Part shown: positions 34,209-43,179 of the stretch, piece by piece
Numbering within the stretch: the stretch's first letter is position 1
Layout: every line of letters begins with the position of its first letter
DNA from: Skeletonema tropicum
Lineage: Eukaryota > Bacillariophyta > Thalassiosirophyceae > Thalassiosirales > Thalassiosiraceae
Direction: 5' to 3'
Assembly: GCA_037178625.1 (NCBI GenBank)
Contig: CM074133.1
Span: forward strand, 3,410,001 to 3,474,000
DNA: 64,000 nt
Program-made: the position numbers and the translations under genes
The notes under the pieces: model-generated
What the model was told of the DNA's origin: nothing
The model's input: only the letters and a program-made list of their open reading frames with translations
The model's database searches: none

Positions 34209-34480
34209 ACAGGGGTCAAAAAACGTGAATTACAGAAAAAGTGTCTAACGATATTGAGCGAACAGCTAGCATTTTCTGATGTGACAGTGAAAAAGTCATC
34301 TTCCCGCCCGAATTTGGTAGGAGTAGCTACTGTAGGAATCGTAGTACGTGTGCGTAGAAAAACTTTGCAGGCTTATTCTCTCTCCTCCACAAAATGCGGG
34401 AAGCATTTTTTGGGTGTGTACCAATTCCTACAATTTTGTGTACGTAGCGAAGAGGTGTTAGACACCTTTTTTGACCCCTG
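34205..34480. mobile_element. Small MITE (about 276 bp)
   Basis: The terminal inverted repeat GCTACAGGGGTCAAAAAA (34205-34222) matches 34463-34480 in reverse complement. Subterminal GTGTCTAAC motifs and an internal inverted pair, GTAGGAATCG (34338 area) and CCAATTCCTAC (34421-34431), follow. It is non-coding. Confidence 0.6.
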
Positions 34481-34630
34481 TAGCAAGCTCCATCGTGAGC
34501 TACGATGCACTCGTTGGCGGACTATTTGAGACAGGCTCTTGATGCAACATCAACAGCCTGACCCGCCAAAACACGCGGGCAAACAAGACCATAAGCCTGA
34601 CCCGCCAAAACCTTCAGAGGAACAAAACCA

Positions 34631-35465
34631 TTTTTTCACACACACCCACCATGCTAAATTGGCCATAGGGAGATCGATAGGCTGGCACATGTACTCTACT
34701 TTATGTCGGAAACGACGATAGGATCGTTTTCGGCTATATCTCACGATGTTAAATCTTGTTCACTTAGTTTGGGTTCCATCATCCCTACGAGAAACAGTGA
34801 TTCCATTGTAAGCTAGAGTTTGTTAGCCAAATTTGTCCAGTAATTACTATGGGCCGACAAAAATGCTTATCTCAGCGAGGAAATAAGATATTCATATGAT
34901 TCTTTCATACGCAAGACCCAAATGAACACACTCGAAAGGGCTGTATCATTGGTTCTGTCTATATCTTGTCTATAGTGGAAATAAAATTCGGGGCTAGGAG
35001 TAGTTAGTACTTAGTACGGAGGTGTATAAAAGGTTTTGTTCCTCTGAGACGGGCGAAAGACAGGCTTATTTTTTTTTCACACACCTCCGCTCCGGTAAAT
35101 TGGCCGTAAATGGGTAAATAGTACTTAGGGAGGTCGATAGGGTGACAAATGTACTCTACTTTATGCCCAAAACGATGATAGGACCGTTTTATTCTATATC
35201 TCAGGAGATGAATTCTAGTCAGGATAGTTTGGGTTGCATCAGCCCTACAAGAAACAGTGGTTCCATTCTAAGCTATATAGAGTTTGTTAGCCAAATTTGT
35301 CTAGTAAATACTATGGGTAAACAAAAATGCATATCTCAGCGAAAAAATGAGATATGAATACGATTCCTTTGTATACAATATTCGCATTAATACACTCTAA
35401 AGGACTGTATAATTGGTTATGTCTATATCTTGTCTATATCTGAAATAAAATTCTGGGCTGGTAGA
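34631..35465 (+). repeat. Diverged tandem duplication of about 0.4 kb upstream of a MYND gene
   Basis: Two copies, about 34631-35000 and about 35069-35465, share long blocks such as TGTACTCTACTTTATG, GTTTGTTAGCCAAATTTGTC and GTCTATATCTTGTCTATA. They are non-coding and interrupted by small indels. GCCTGACCCGCCAAAAC is duplicated just before them (about 34555 and 34591). They end 120 bases before the family flank of the MYND gene at 35647. Confidence 0.75.
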
Positions 35466-35584
35466 GTAGGCCGCCAGGTAGGCGCTAGAGGCGCTATCGT
35501 AAAAGAAAGGCTCATGTCATTGGTTCTTGTAGCTTGAGTACTATTGCTATGCTCTCGATGTAGAAGAGAGAGCTAGCAGAGCTA

Positions 35585-35646
35585 CACCGAACTCACCAAC
35601 ACTCAAATGAAAGGCAGAAGCAAATAAATTAACTAATATCATAAAT
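35585..35646 (+). promoter_or_regulatory. MYND-family 5' flank (intact gene)
   Basis: ACACTCAAATGAAAGGCAGA, then GCAAATAAAT and ATATCAT directly before the ATG, closely match the flank at 518-600. This is the best-preserved copy upstream of an intact gene. Confidence 0.5.
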
Positions 35647-36567
35647 ATGAGCGAAGAGAATGAGGCGGTGAAAACTACATTATCTTGTTGTGCTTCATGC
35701 GGCATCGCAGAAGTTGATGACATCAAATTAGTGTCATGTAATGATTGCGATCTCGTTCGATATTGCAGCGATGAGTGTCAGACGGAGAATAAAACGCAGC
35801 ACGAAGAAGCATGCAAGAAGCGAGTGGCTGAATTACGCGATGAATTATTATTCAAACAACCAGAAAGTACTCATCTTGGGGATTGCCCGATCTGCTTTTT
35901 ACCTCTGCCGATTGATAAATCAAAATCTATCACTTATGAATGCTGCAGTAAAATGATTTGCAATGGCTGTGATTATGCAAATCAGAAGCGACTGGCGGAG
36001 ATGAGGATGAGGCTCAAACAAACGTGCCCATTCTGCCGAGAACCAACGCTTTTCACTATGGAAGAAAGTGTGAAACTAATGATAAAAAGAGCAGAGGCGA
36101 ATGATCCAGTTGCAATGCACATGCATGGACTGTTACAATACGATGAGGGGAATTTTAGTAGAGCATTTGAGTGGTTTTCAAAGGCTGCTGAGTTGGGAAA
36201 TGTAGAGGCGCACTTTAGAATGGCAGGTATATATATGATTGGTGATGCTGTTGAGAAGGATGAGGGGAAATTTTTATATCATTTGGAAGAGGCAGCAATC
36301 GGAGGGCACCCCAAAGCTAGACATGATCTTGGATGCTACGAATTGAGCAATGACAATGTTGAAAGAGCAGTGAAACATCACATCATCGCAGCCAAACAAG
36401 GAGAATATTATTCATCCAAAATGCTGATGGATGCATTCAAAGGGGGATTCGTGGAAAAAGATGTTCTTGCTGCTACTCTCCGGGTACACCAAGCCGCTGT
36501 GGATGCAACCAAGAGTCAGCAAAGGGAGACGGCCGATGAATTCTTCGCAGTATTAAATGGTAAATGA
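35647..36567 (+). CDS. MYND-RING-Sel1 protein
   Basis: An intact 306-aa protein starts at ATGAGCGAAGAG. Residues about 15-57 form a MYND finger (CASCG, CNDCDLVRYCSDEC, then QHEEAC). The first His of the second zinc site, present in the copies at 19718 and 60025, is Asn here (QTENKTQHEEAC). A RING-like segment from CPICFLPL to CPFC follows at about 82-130. Sel1-type helical repeats span about 150-260 (AFEWFSKAAELG, YHLEEAAIGGHPKA), and the C-terminus is conserved (RVHQAAVDATKSQQRE). MYND and Sel1 modules mediate protein-protein contacts, so an adaptor or ubiquitin-linked role is possible but unproven. No membrane segment or signal peptide is seen. Confidence 0.9.
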   Translation: MSEENEAVKTTLSCCASCGIAEVDDIKLVSCNDCDLVRYCSDECQTENKTQHEEACKKRVAELRDELLFKQPESTHLGDCPICFLPLPIDKSKSITYECCSKMICNGCDYANQKRLAEMRMRLKQTCPFCREPTLFTMEESVKLMIKRAEANDPVAMHMHGLLQYDEGNFSRAFEWFSKAAELGNVEAHFRMAGIYMIGDAVEKDEGKFLYHLEEAAIGGHPKARHDLGCYELSNDNVERAVKHHIIAAKQGEYYSSKMLMDAFKGGFVEKDVLAATLRVHQAAVDATKSQQRETADEFFAVLNGK

Positions 36568-36589
36568 TTGATTTTTTCGAGTGTCCTTG

Positions 36590-36868
36590 CTACGAAGTAC
36601 GAAGAGTCCACAGAGGGAGGCAGCCGAAAGATATCCAGATTGACCACCAGCCACCAGCGTCAGATATGCGAATAATAATAATGAAGCGAGTGTAGATGAG
36701 CGAACCAGTTGTGCGATGCGCCGAGAATGGAGTATTGGAGGAAGGGTGACTTAGTAGAAGTACTAGTATCAGTGCATTCTCTAGTGCATTGATTTGGGAG
36801 CATTGAAGTGCAGAGAAATAAGCAAAGATGACCTTGGTAGTACTTTGCGTGCACACTCAAGGCAGCCA
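36590..36868 (+). pseudogene. Rearranged scraps of the MYND-Sel1 3' end
   Basis: GAGTCCACAGAGGGAGGCAG (from 36603) resembles the family's final codons. AAAGATGACCTTGGTAGTAC and TTTGCGTGCACACTCAAGGC (about 36824-36865) resemble the preceding segment, so the two pieces lie in reversed order. Both are frame-broken. The rest of 36568-37152 shows no gene. Confidence 0.5.
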
Positions 36869-37152
36869 TCTATCTAAATGGGTTGTGCCTTGTGCCGTTC
36901 ATTATTTGTTTCTGTGAGAGAGCGGAGAGCGAGGAGGGAGTATTATTTTCAGAAGCAAAATCTTGTAGCTTGTCTGGGCTTGTTTCCATGTCTAATCTGT
37001 ATTTCACGTCATCCCTCTGTCACACACTGCACCTCTGCTCTGCAAAATCAAATGAATCTTCACGAATCTTGCTTCGTCATCATTACGTAGAGAGTCACAG
37101 TCACCACCACGCACCGTCACAGGACACGCACAGTCCAAACAACCAACCGACC

Positions 37153-37865
37153 ATGAACTTCCGCACCTTAGCCCTGCTCGTTGCAGCTACTAGCCGCTCT
37201 ACCGTTAGTGGATTCTCACCTGCTGCTTCATCTTCTATCGCTGCTGCTAGATTTGGTGGTGAGTATGTAATGAATTTTATCTAGTGCTTTGATCATGAGA
37301 AAGGAAGCGGCGAGTGTCTATTTTGCATGCACTTGTTCTGTGATGTTCTCAGCCATCGATTATTGGATACTCGCGCCTAACATCTTTCATCTCTCCATCG
37401 TTCCATATCAATCAACGCAACAACAACATCGCAGCACACACCATCAACAACTTCACCGTCCGAAACATGTCCGCCGCCAGCAGTGAACCCCGCAAAGCCG
37501 GAGTATCCTCTCCCACCGACCTCAAAGAATTCGTCTCCTCCGCCGGATCCTCCCTCCTAGTAGTCGATGTACGTCACCCCGACGCATCGGTAGAACCAGG
37601 TGATGCCAAATCACTCGCCGTTGCTGGATTTCCCGATAAGGAGAGCAACTATCGTCCCAATGCGATAAATTTACCGTGGAGTCGGGAGAGTAACTCTATG
37701 GAAGTTCCAGAGGTTGATAAGGATACACCGATAATTACCCATTGTGGTGGTGGTGGACGAGGACAAAAGGCGAAGGATTATTTGGAGAGTGTTGGATTTA
37801 CAAAGGTGTTGAATGGGGGTGGACCCAAGGAGACTGAGTGCTGGGCTGAGTATGGTGACAAATAA
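37153..37865 (+). CDS. Rhodanese-domain protein with likely plastid presequence (one intron)
   Basis: Exon 1 is 37153-37258, the intron 37259-37434 (GTGAGT...GCAG), and exon 2 37435-37865. Joined they give 178 aa in one frame. The N-terminus has a hydrophobic signal-like core (TLALLVAATSRS), then VSGFSPAASS, which resembles the ASAFAP-type bipartite plastid targeting site of diatoms with Phe after cleavage. The single rhodanese domain follows: VVDVRHPDAS, a NLPWS stretch, and the active-site loop HCGGGGRG with the catalytic Cys, then GFTKVLNGGG. Such domains transfer sulfur from donors such as thiosulfate. Substrate is unknown and plastid location is inferred from the presequence. There is no catalytic Cys loss. 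Confidence 0.85.
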
Positions 37866-38190
37866 TAGGTGTGCATATTGATGTGAAGTCTGTGTGGGGA
37901 TAGTGGTTGATAGGAGAATGTTTGATAAGATACGCATTGGTGATATTGGAGAAGTTGAATATATGATTGGTAACAATCTACAGGGTGGATGTGTACTCAA
38001 GATGAGAATAGGAGAATGCTTGTTTCATTATTGAATCAAAATCAAATAGTTCTAGCATCAGATCAAAGAAGCATATCATCAATAATCTAGAGTGCATTAC
38101 TCAACCAAGCTTACCTCTTGTCTCAGATGTTGAGGCATCGGCTGTGTTAGGTTCTAAAGATTAGACAATTTCGAGCATTGCATTGCATTA
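37866..38190. other. Intergenic, no gene seen
   Basis: AT-rich DNA between the rhodanese gene and a Sel1 relic; nothing supportable. Confidence 0.5.
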
Positions 38191-38463
38191 CATGAAGAGG
38201 CTGCTACCAGTGGTCACCCAGAAGCTAACGTGAACTTGGATGTCACGAGGGGAACAATGGTAATAAGGAAGAGCCTTGAAACATTTGATCACAGGCGCCA
38301 CACAGGGAGATGATGTATGATCCAAAATGCTGATAGCTGCATTCAACAGGGGATTTGTCAGCAGAGAGGACGTGCTGCTACTCTTTGTGCACACCAGACA
38401 GCTGTGGATGCAACTAAAAGTCCGCAGAGGGACGCTGCCAAAGATTGGCTCAAAGAAGAATGA
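38191..38463 (+). pseudogene. 3' fragment of a MYND-Sel1 gene
   Basis: GAAGAGGCTGCTACCAGTGG opens a Sel1-like stretch. Later come GTGCACACCAGACAGCTGTG and a family-type end (AGTCCGCAGAGGGACGCTG) with a TGA at 38461. Several frameshifts and an in-frame stop break it, and the MYND and RING parts are absent. Confidence 0.75.
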
Positions 38464-38985
38464 GCGAGCTTGAGTCTCAATCTGCAAGAAGTCATCTTCG
38501 TCACATGATTTTCGGCGATTTAGGATATTGATGAAGGCAGGTCACGCTTGGCCTCCTTTAGAGCACTTTTATGCAATGAATATCTAATGATATTGGAGTG
38601 TATTTATCATCTCATTCAGCTCAACTATTAAAACACTCGTATGTTCCTTCTTTGTCATTCTGACGACAGTCTTGCAGTCGGTCAGCGAGAAGGCTTTTGT
38701 ACCCTATCTGAAGTTTGATGATCAACTTACGGGAACTTACGCCCAAAAATGCCCGAGCGAAGTCAATCACACTGTGACAGACACCATCTCTATCTTTCTG
38801 AGTGATTATGTACTTCACACCTTCTCGATAAATCTCGGAACTTTTGGGCAAAGAACTTTTGGCTGGGCAAAGCTCAAAGCTTGCATGCCGGCCACAACAA
38901 CCTTGTCCATCGCATATCGCATCTGTCCCGAGTCCCGACACTCAATAGAACGCAACGACTGAAAAATACATTCACATAGCCGAAG
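38464..38985. other. No recognisable gene
   Basis: Overlapping reading frames of about 100 codons exist on both strands (38621-38941 minus, 38672-38962 plus). Neither shows a domain or start context I can support. Confidence 0.4.
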
Positions 38986-39005
38986 TGGGGCAGCGTATCT
39001 TGCAG
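38986..39005 (+). repeat. Left copy of the 20-bp TSD of LINE-3
   Basis: TGGGGCAGCGTATCTTGCAG is identical to 40335-40354. Confidence 0.92.
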
Positions 39006-40079
39006 GAGCTGTCTAGGCCTGAACAGTTGAATGAACAGTGTGACTCTGGCGCAAAACTAGCGATTTACGACGTTGATCCGAACGCAGGAATGGCGGCGCA
39101 ACCTTTGCCACTTGAGCCAATCTGCGTCTATGTGGATAAGGGTAAGGAGAAGATGACTTCAGATACTGGTGAAAGAGTCCGCTTTCATGGCCACCTAGCG
39201 TTGGCCAGGGAGATCTTCGCTAAGAGACAGATCCTGCTTCCATCCGCGTTCGTCCAAGTAGATTGGGTCAACGTGAACAAGGCTTTACACGAGGTCCCGC
39301 GGCTTTTCCAACTATGGGCATGCAAGCAAGTTCACGACATAGCCGGCACCAACTTGCGGTTACACAGATGTGATCCTAATCACTCTCCTTTGTGTCCTTC
39401 TTGTCTGGATGCACAGGAGTCATGCGCTCACGTCTTAATGTGTGAAGAAGAGGATAGGGTAAAATGTTTTCAGATGTCAGCGGATAATTTACAGTCCTGG
39501 TTACAGTCGGTGGGGACATGTGAAGTGCTGGAAAAGTATATCATGAGTTTCGTGAGGGCTCGGAATGGCAAAAGCTTTATGGACTGCATTGCTAGCGATC
39601 ATGACCCGATACTGCGGAAGTTGGCACGTTCACAAGATAAGATTGGATGGCGGCGGTTTATGGAAGGAATGATATCCAAGGAGTTCTGTGCGATTCAAGA
39701 GACACATCGTCGTCTGGAGGGCAGCTATCTTTCGGGCGCAAAATGGGCACAGAGCTTCTCAATCAAGCTGATGGAGATGACCCATGGACAGTGGCTGGTG
39801 AGGAATTTCTTGATTCATGATAAAATTTCGGGTATGCTTGCGTTAGAGAGGAAGGAGGAGCTACAAATAGCTATAGAGGAGCAGCAAGAGATGGGCTTAG
39901 AAGGGCTTGGAGAGGAGGATAAATATTTGATGGAAATCAATCTCGATGATCTCGAAACAACTTCTGGTGAACATCAGGCTTATTGGCTGCTTTCAGTAAA
40001 AGCGGCACGTGAAGCCTTCTTGATACGTCGCCAGCGGGCTCAGGCAGCACTTAGACGCGGTCAAAACAACCACGGATAG
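39006..40079 (+). pseudogene. C-terminal remnant of LINE-3 ORF2
   Basis: About 357 codons remain open to the stop. They hold the finger region (CPSCLDAQESCAHVLMC), IGWRRFMEGMISKEF and THGQWLVRN, aligned with the ends of LINE-1 and LINE-2 ORF2. No Ulp1 protease follows, so LINE-3 resembles LINE-1 in this respect. The endonuclease, RT and RNase H are missing, and the open frame upstream of 39006 comes from the target site by chance. There is no ATG near the start. Confidence 0.88.
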
Positions 40080-40334
40080 AGATGGGTATATGCTTATACT
40101 CTCGTGCAAATACTTGTATTTGTATATCTGGCCTGTATACAGGCTTATTGACATACACGTCAATATATCCCGGGCTTTTAAACGAGCTGTGGTAGGAGAG
40201 ACAACCCTCTCCCGTGGTTCCGACTGCGACGCTGTTTGGTTCTGCCCTCGGCGTATGAAGACTCCAATTGTTGGTTCAATGATGTCTAGGTAGCGATAAT
40301 GCAACATTTACCTAATTTCCTAAGTGATATGATA
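39006..40334 (+). mobile_element. LINE-3: 5'-truncated non-LTR retrotransposon
   Basis: A 1.33-kb insertion sits between identical 20-bp direct repeats. It contains only the 3' end of an ORF2 related to LINE-1 and LINE-2, plus a 255-base 3' UTR with a GGAGAG/CTCTCC hairpin (40195-40212). 5' truncation with a long TSD is the classic result of incomplete target-primed reverse transcription. There is no poly(A) tail. Confidence 0.9.
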
Positions 40335-40354
40335 TGGGGCAGCGTATCTTGCAG
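40335..40354 (+). repeat. Right copy of the 20-bp TSD of LINE-3
   Basis: Identical to 38986-39005. Confidence 0.92.
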
Positions 40355-40519
40355 CCTTATTAATCGTTGTCGTCGTACAAGCTAAAAAGTATTGTACTTC
40401 AGTCCAGTGCAGGGTCTCATTATCTCATCATCTACACTATTTTCAAAGGCTTGAAGGGAAAGGACCTTCTGTTGACGCGCAGCGGCCCCCTTGTATAATT
40501 TTGGCACGGGCGGGAAAAC

Positions 40520-41406
40520 ATGAGCGAAGATAAAGAGGTCAGCACATCAAGTTGTGCTTCCTGCGGTACAGCAGAGTTGATGACATTAAATTGAAGCATT
40601 GCACCGCTTGCGATCTTGTTGGATACTGTAGTGATTCATGTCAGCAAATTCATAAATCAGAGCATGAAAAAGCGTGCAAAAATCGGGCGGTTGAGTTAAA
40701 TGACGAATTATTATTCAAACAACCGGAAAGCAGAAATATGGGGGACTGCCCGATCTGCATGATCCCACTGCCGCATGATGAAACAAAGTCTGTAATCACG
40801 ACATGTTGCAGCAAATTCATTTGCAATGGCTGTGATATTGCCACTCGCTTAGCATCAATGAATTCTTCATGCCCATTCTGTCGAGAACCAGCGCCCTCCA
40901 CTATTGAGGAAAGTGAGAAGCTAACGATAAAAAGAGCAGAGGCGAATGATCCAGTTGCAATGTATTATCATGGACTGGCACAATACAAGAAGGGGGGGCA
41001 TAGCAGAGCATTGGATTGGTTTACAAAGGCTGCTGAGTTGGGAAATGTAGTGGCGCACTTTAGACTGGCAGGTATGTATATGACTGGTGATGGTGTTGAG
41101 AAGGACATGAGGAAGGCAATACACCATCTGGAGGTGGCTGCTATTGGAGGGCATCCCAAAGCTAGATACCTTCTTGGATCGTATGAAGAGGAAATAGGCA
41201 ATGTTGAAAGATCAGTCAAACATTACATCATCGGTGCCAAACAGGGAGATATTTTTTCAACCAAAATGCTGATGACCGCATTTAAGTATGGAGAAATCAA
41301 CAAAGAGGACCTTGCTGCTACTCTTCGTGCACACCAGGCAGCTGTCGACGCAACAACGAGTCCACAACGGGAGGCAGCTGAAGAATTTCATCGAATGCGG
41401 AAGTAA
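40520..41406 (+). pseudogene. MYND-RING-Sel1 gene with a single frameshift
   Basis: The ATG at 40520 opens with Met-Ser-Glu-Asp like its paralogues and codes for SSCASCGTAE. One base is missing near 40571-40576 (GCAGAGTTGATG where paralogues have GCAGAAGTTGATG), which leads to an early TGA. After this point the frame is open to 41406 with the rest of the MYND finger (CTACDLVGYCSDSC), the RING-like part (CPICMIPL...CPFC), Sel1 repeats and RAHQAAVDATTSPQRE. A single indel in an otherwise intact 295-codon gene could be a recent mutation or a sequencing error. Confidence 0.85.
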
Positions 41407-41985
41407 CATCTCATGCTGAAGCTTGCGAATGTATTGTAATACAATTTCAATTGGTCAAAAAGTTCTACTTTCATTTGAGCTCTACTCTCCAATCACCCTC
41501 TTGAATACGCGACTCAACACTCGTTCCTTTCCTAACAATCTTATTCTTATTCTGCACTAAGATCTCTTCGACTCCCATTCTTCCTCCTCGTATTATTTTC
41601 GTACACCTCTCTTATTTTCGTACACTCTCTCATTATTTAGAATGACTCGTGCTCAAATAACCCCGTCATCATATATGTATGTATCCCTCCTCATTCTGCG
41701 ATAAATACATTCTTCTTTTGCGACAGGCGAGTGGCTGGGCCACTTCTGAGAGGAGAGGTTGCTTGGTCCTTCCGTAAGGCTAGAAGTAGGTGATCTAGTC
41801 GGTTAATTGGCAAAAAAGGAGATCTTTACTAGAAAAGTCACCCCCCTTTGATGCCACCAATGGCTGTAATTGATGTCTACAGGCTGGCTGCTACCGATTG
41901 GTAGTAGTTTGCCATTCGATATCCAGCCATTGGCCGCCATACGCCAACCAGAGAATAAAAGGGCGGGAAACACGCAGTGGGTGGG
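41407..41985. other. Spacer and 3' flank of the tyrosine-recombinase element
   Basis: No gene is seen. The 3' terminal repeat of the element should lie here, but I could not match a direct or inverted repeat to sequence beyond 48.5 kb. Confidence 0.4.
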
Positions 41986-43179
41986 TTAATGACAAGGCAC
42001 GAGCTGGCCTGGGACGAGGGCGTATTCCGCATAAAACATTTTGCGGGCAAAGTCTCTGGTGATAGGTTCTGCTTGGAGGTGGAGATAGCTGAACATTGCA
42101 TCAGAGCGCCAACGTCCCAGAAGCTGTATCATGTCCGTGTCGACCTTGGAGACCAGCAGCGCCATAGCGCCTCCCGCTCGAAGAGAGCGGGCCGAAATAT
42201 CCGAAGGGAGGAAGCCGAGGTCAGTACCAAGGTACTGAACTGCGCTTTTGAGGTGGGAGGTGATGTCGGATGGTGTGACAGAGCGAGGGCCAATGGTGGT
42301 GAAGGCCCGGGCAAGTGGGGTGGAGAGGGGAGCCTCATTTGCTCGGAGGTGCAGAACACGTCGTACAATGGCAAGGGTGGGGCAGCAGAAGGCTTGGCCG
42401 GTGCGACCAAGCCGAATGACTTCCCCAGGCACGCCATTCTTTTGAGTTGTGAACGTTAGTGAGGCAGAAGTGGCACGGAGGAGTTCCTCCTCTGTGGATG
42501 TTAGGAGATCGAGGCGACGGGGTCCGACGAAGAGTTGGACGTTGCCAAGGGTGAAGGGAGTTGTATCAGACTTCGAATCGGTGTATTCGCCAGGGCGAAG
42601 GAGATAGAAGAAGGCAATGATAATCATGTCTGCGATCGCTTGCAGGTGGTGGGAGTCCGGAGGGAGAACCTGTGCTATCTCGCACAGGCGACGGATGACT
42701 GCAATAGGAATGGGCTTGACACGTCGGGGAGGCGGGTCTTCCTTCTTCCAGGCTTGAAGCATCCTGTTGATCCGAAAATCAATATCTTGAGCAGAGTTTA
42801 AACGAGGGTCGTCTTTCCCCACGGAGAGGAACGTCTGGGCAACGCTCCGTAGGTAATCTTCAGCCGATCGAGCCCGGACTTTATCCTTGTTGGCAGCAAG
42901 TTCTCCGGAACGAACTCGGAGGAGGAAGACTTGTAGGACTGCAATTTTGTTCGGGAAGGCTTCGAGAAAGGGGTCGAGGCCCAGCTCAGAGCAGAATTCA
43001 GTCCACTTGCGCCAGTGGGTGACGGTTCCGGCGGCTCGACCAGAACTGACTCCCTGGCGCACTGTCGTCGTTGCAGTGCCAAGATGATCGCGGAAACGAG
43101 CTGCGGTGGAGGAGTCCAGACCTGAAAGCCAAGATTCTGAGGGAAAAGATGGGAGTGGTGTGAGTATAGTTCTGACCAA
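41986..43179 (-). CDS. Tyrosine recombinase of the DIRS-like element
   Basis: A 397-aa protein has an N-terminal SAM-like region (THWRKWTEFC) and a C-terminal catalytic domain. The first Arg is in YLLRPGEY. The second box is ARSLRAGGAM, where the usual His three residues before Arg is Arg. The third is LLGRWRSDAM with Trp in the GRW position, and the nucleophile Tyr is in FSYLHLQA. It would integrate the circular cDNA. It overlaps the RT-RNase H frame by 382 bases in another frame, so it needs a separate start or a frameshift to be made. It is intact. Confidence 0.88.
   Translation of the reverse strand: MVRTILTPLPSFPSESWLSGLDSSTAARFRDHLGTATTTVRQGVSSGRAAGTVTHWRKWTEFCSELGLDPFLEAFPNKIAVLQVFLLRVRSGELAANKDKVRARSAEDYLRSVAQTFLSVGKDDPRLNSAQDIDFRINRMLQAWKKEDPPPRRVKPIPIAVIRRLCEIAQVLPPDSHHLQAIADMIIIAFFYLLRPGEYTDSKSDTTPFTLGNVQLFVGPRRLDLLTSTEEELLRATSASLTFTTQKNGVPGEVIRLGRTGQAFCCPTLAIVRRVLHLRANEAPLSTPLARAFTTIGPRSVTPSDITSHLKSAVQYLGTDLGFLPSDISARSLRAGGAMALLVSKVDTDMIQLLGRWRSDAMFSYLHLQAEPITRDFARKMFYAEYALVPGQLVPCH

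Noticed and set aside
38985..39005. Start of the LINE-3 reading frame at 38985
   Set aside because: It begins with GTG in the target-site duplication; the frame extends into host DNA by chance.
42129..42459. Overlapping small frames within the recombinase gene
   Set aside because: They are alternative-frame readings of a clear tyrosine recombinase.
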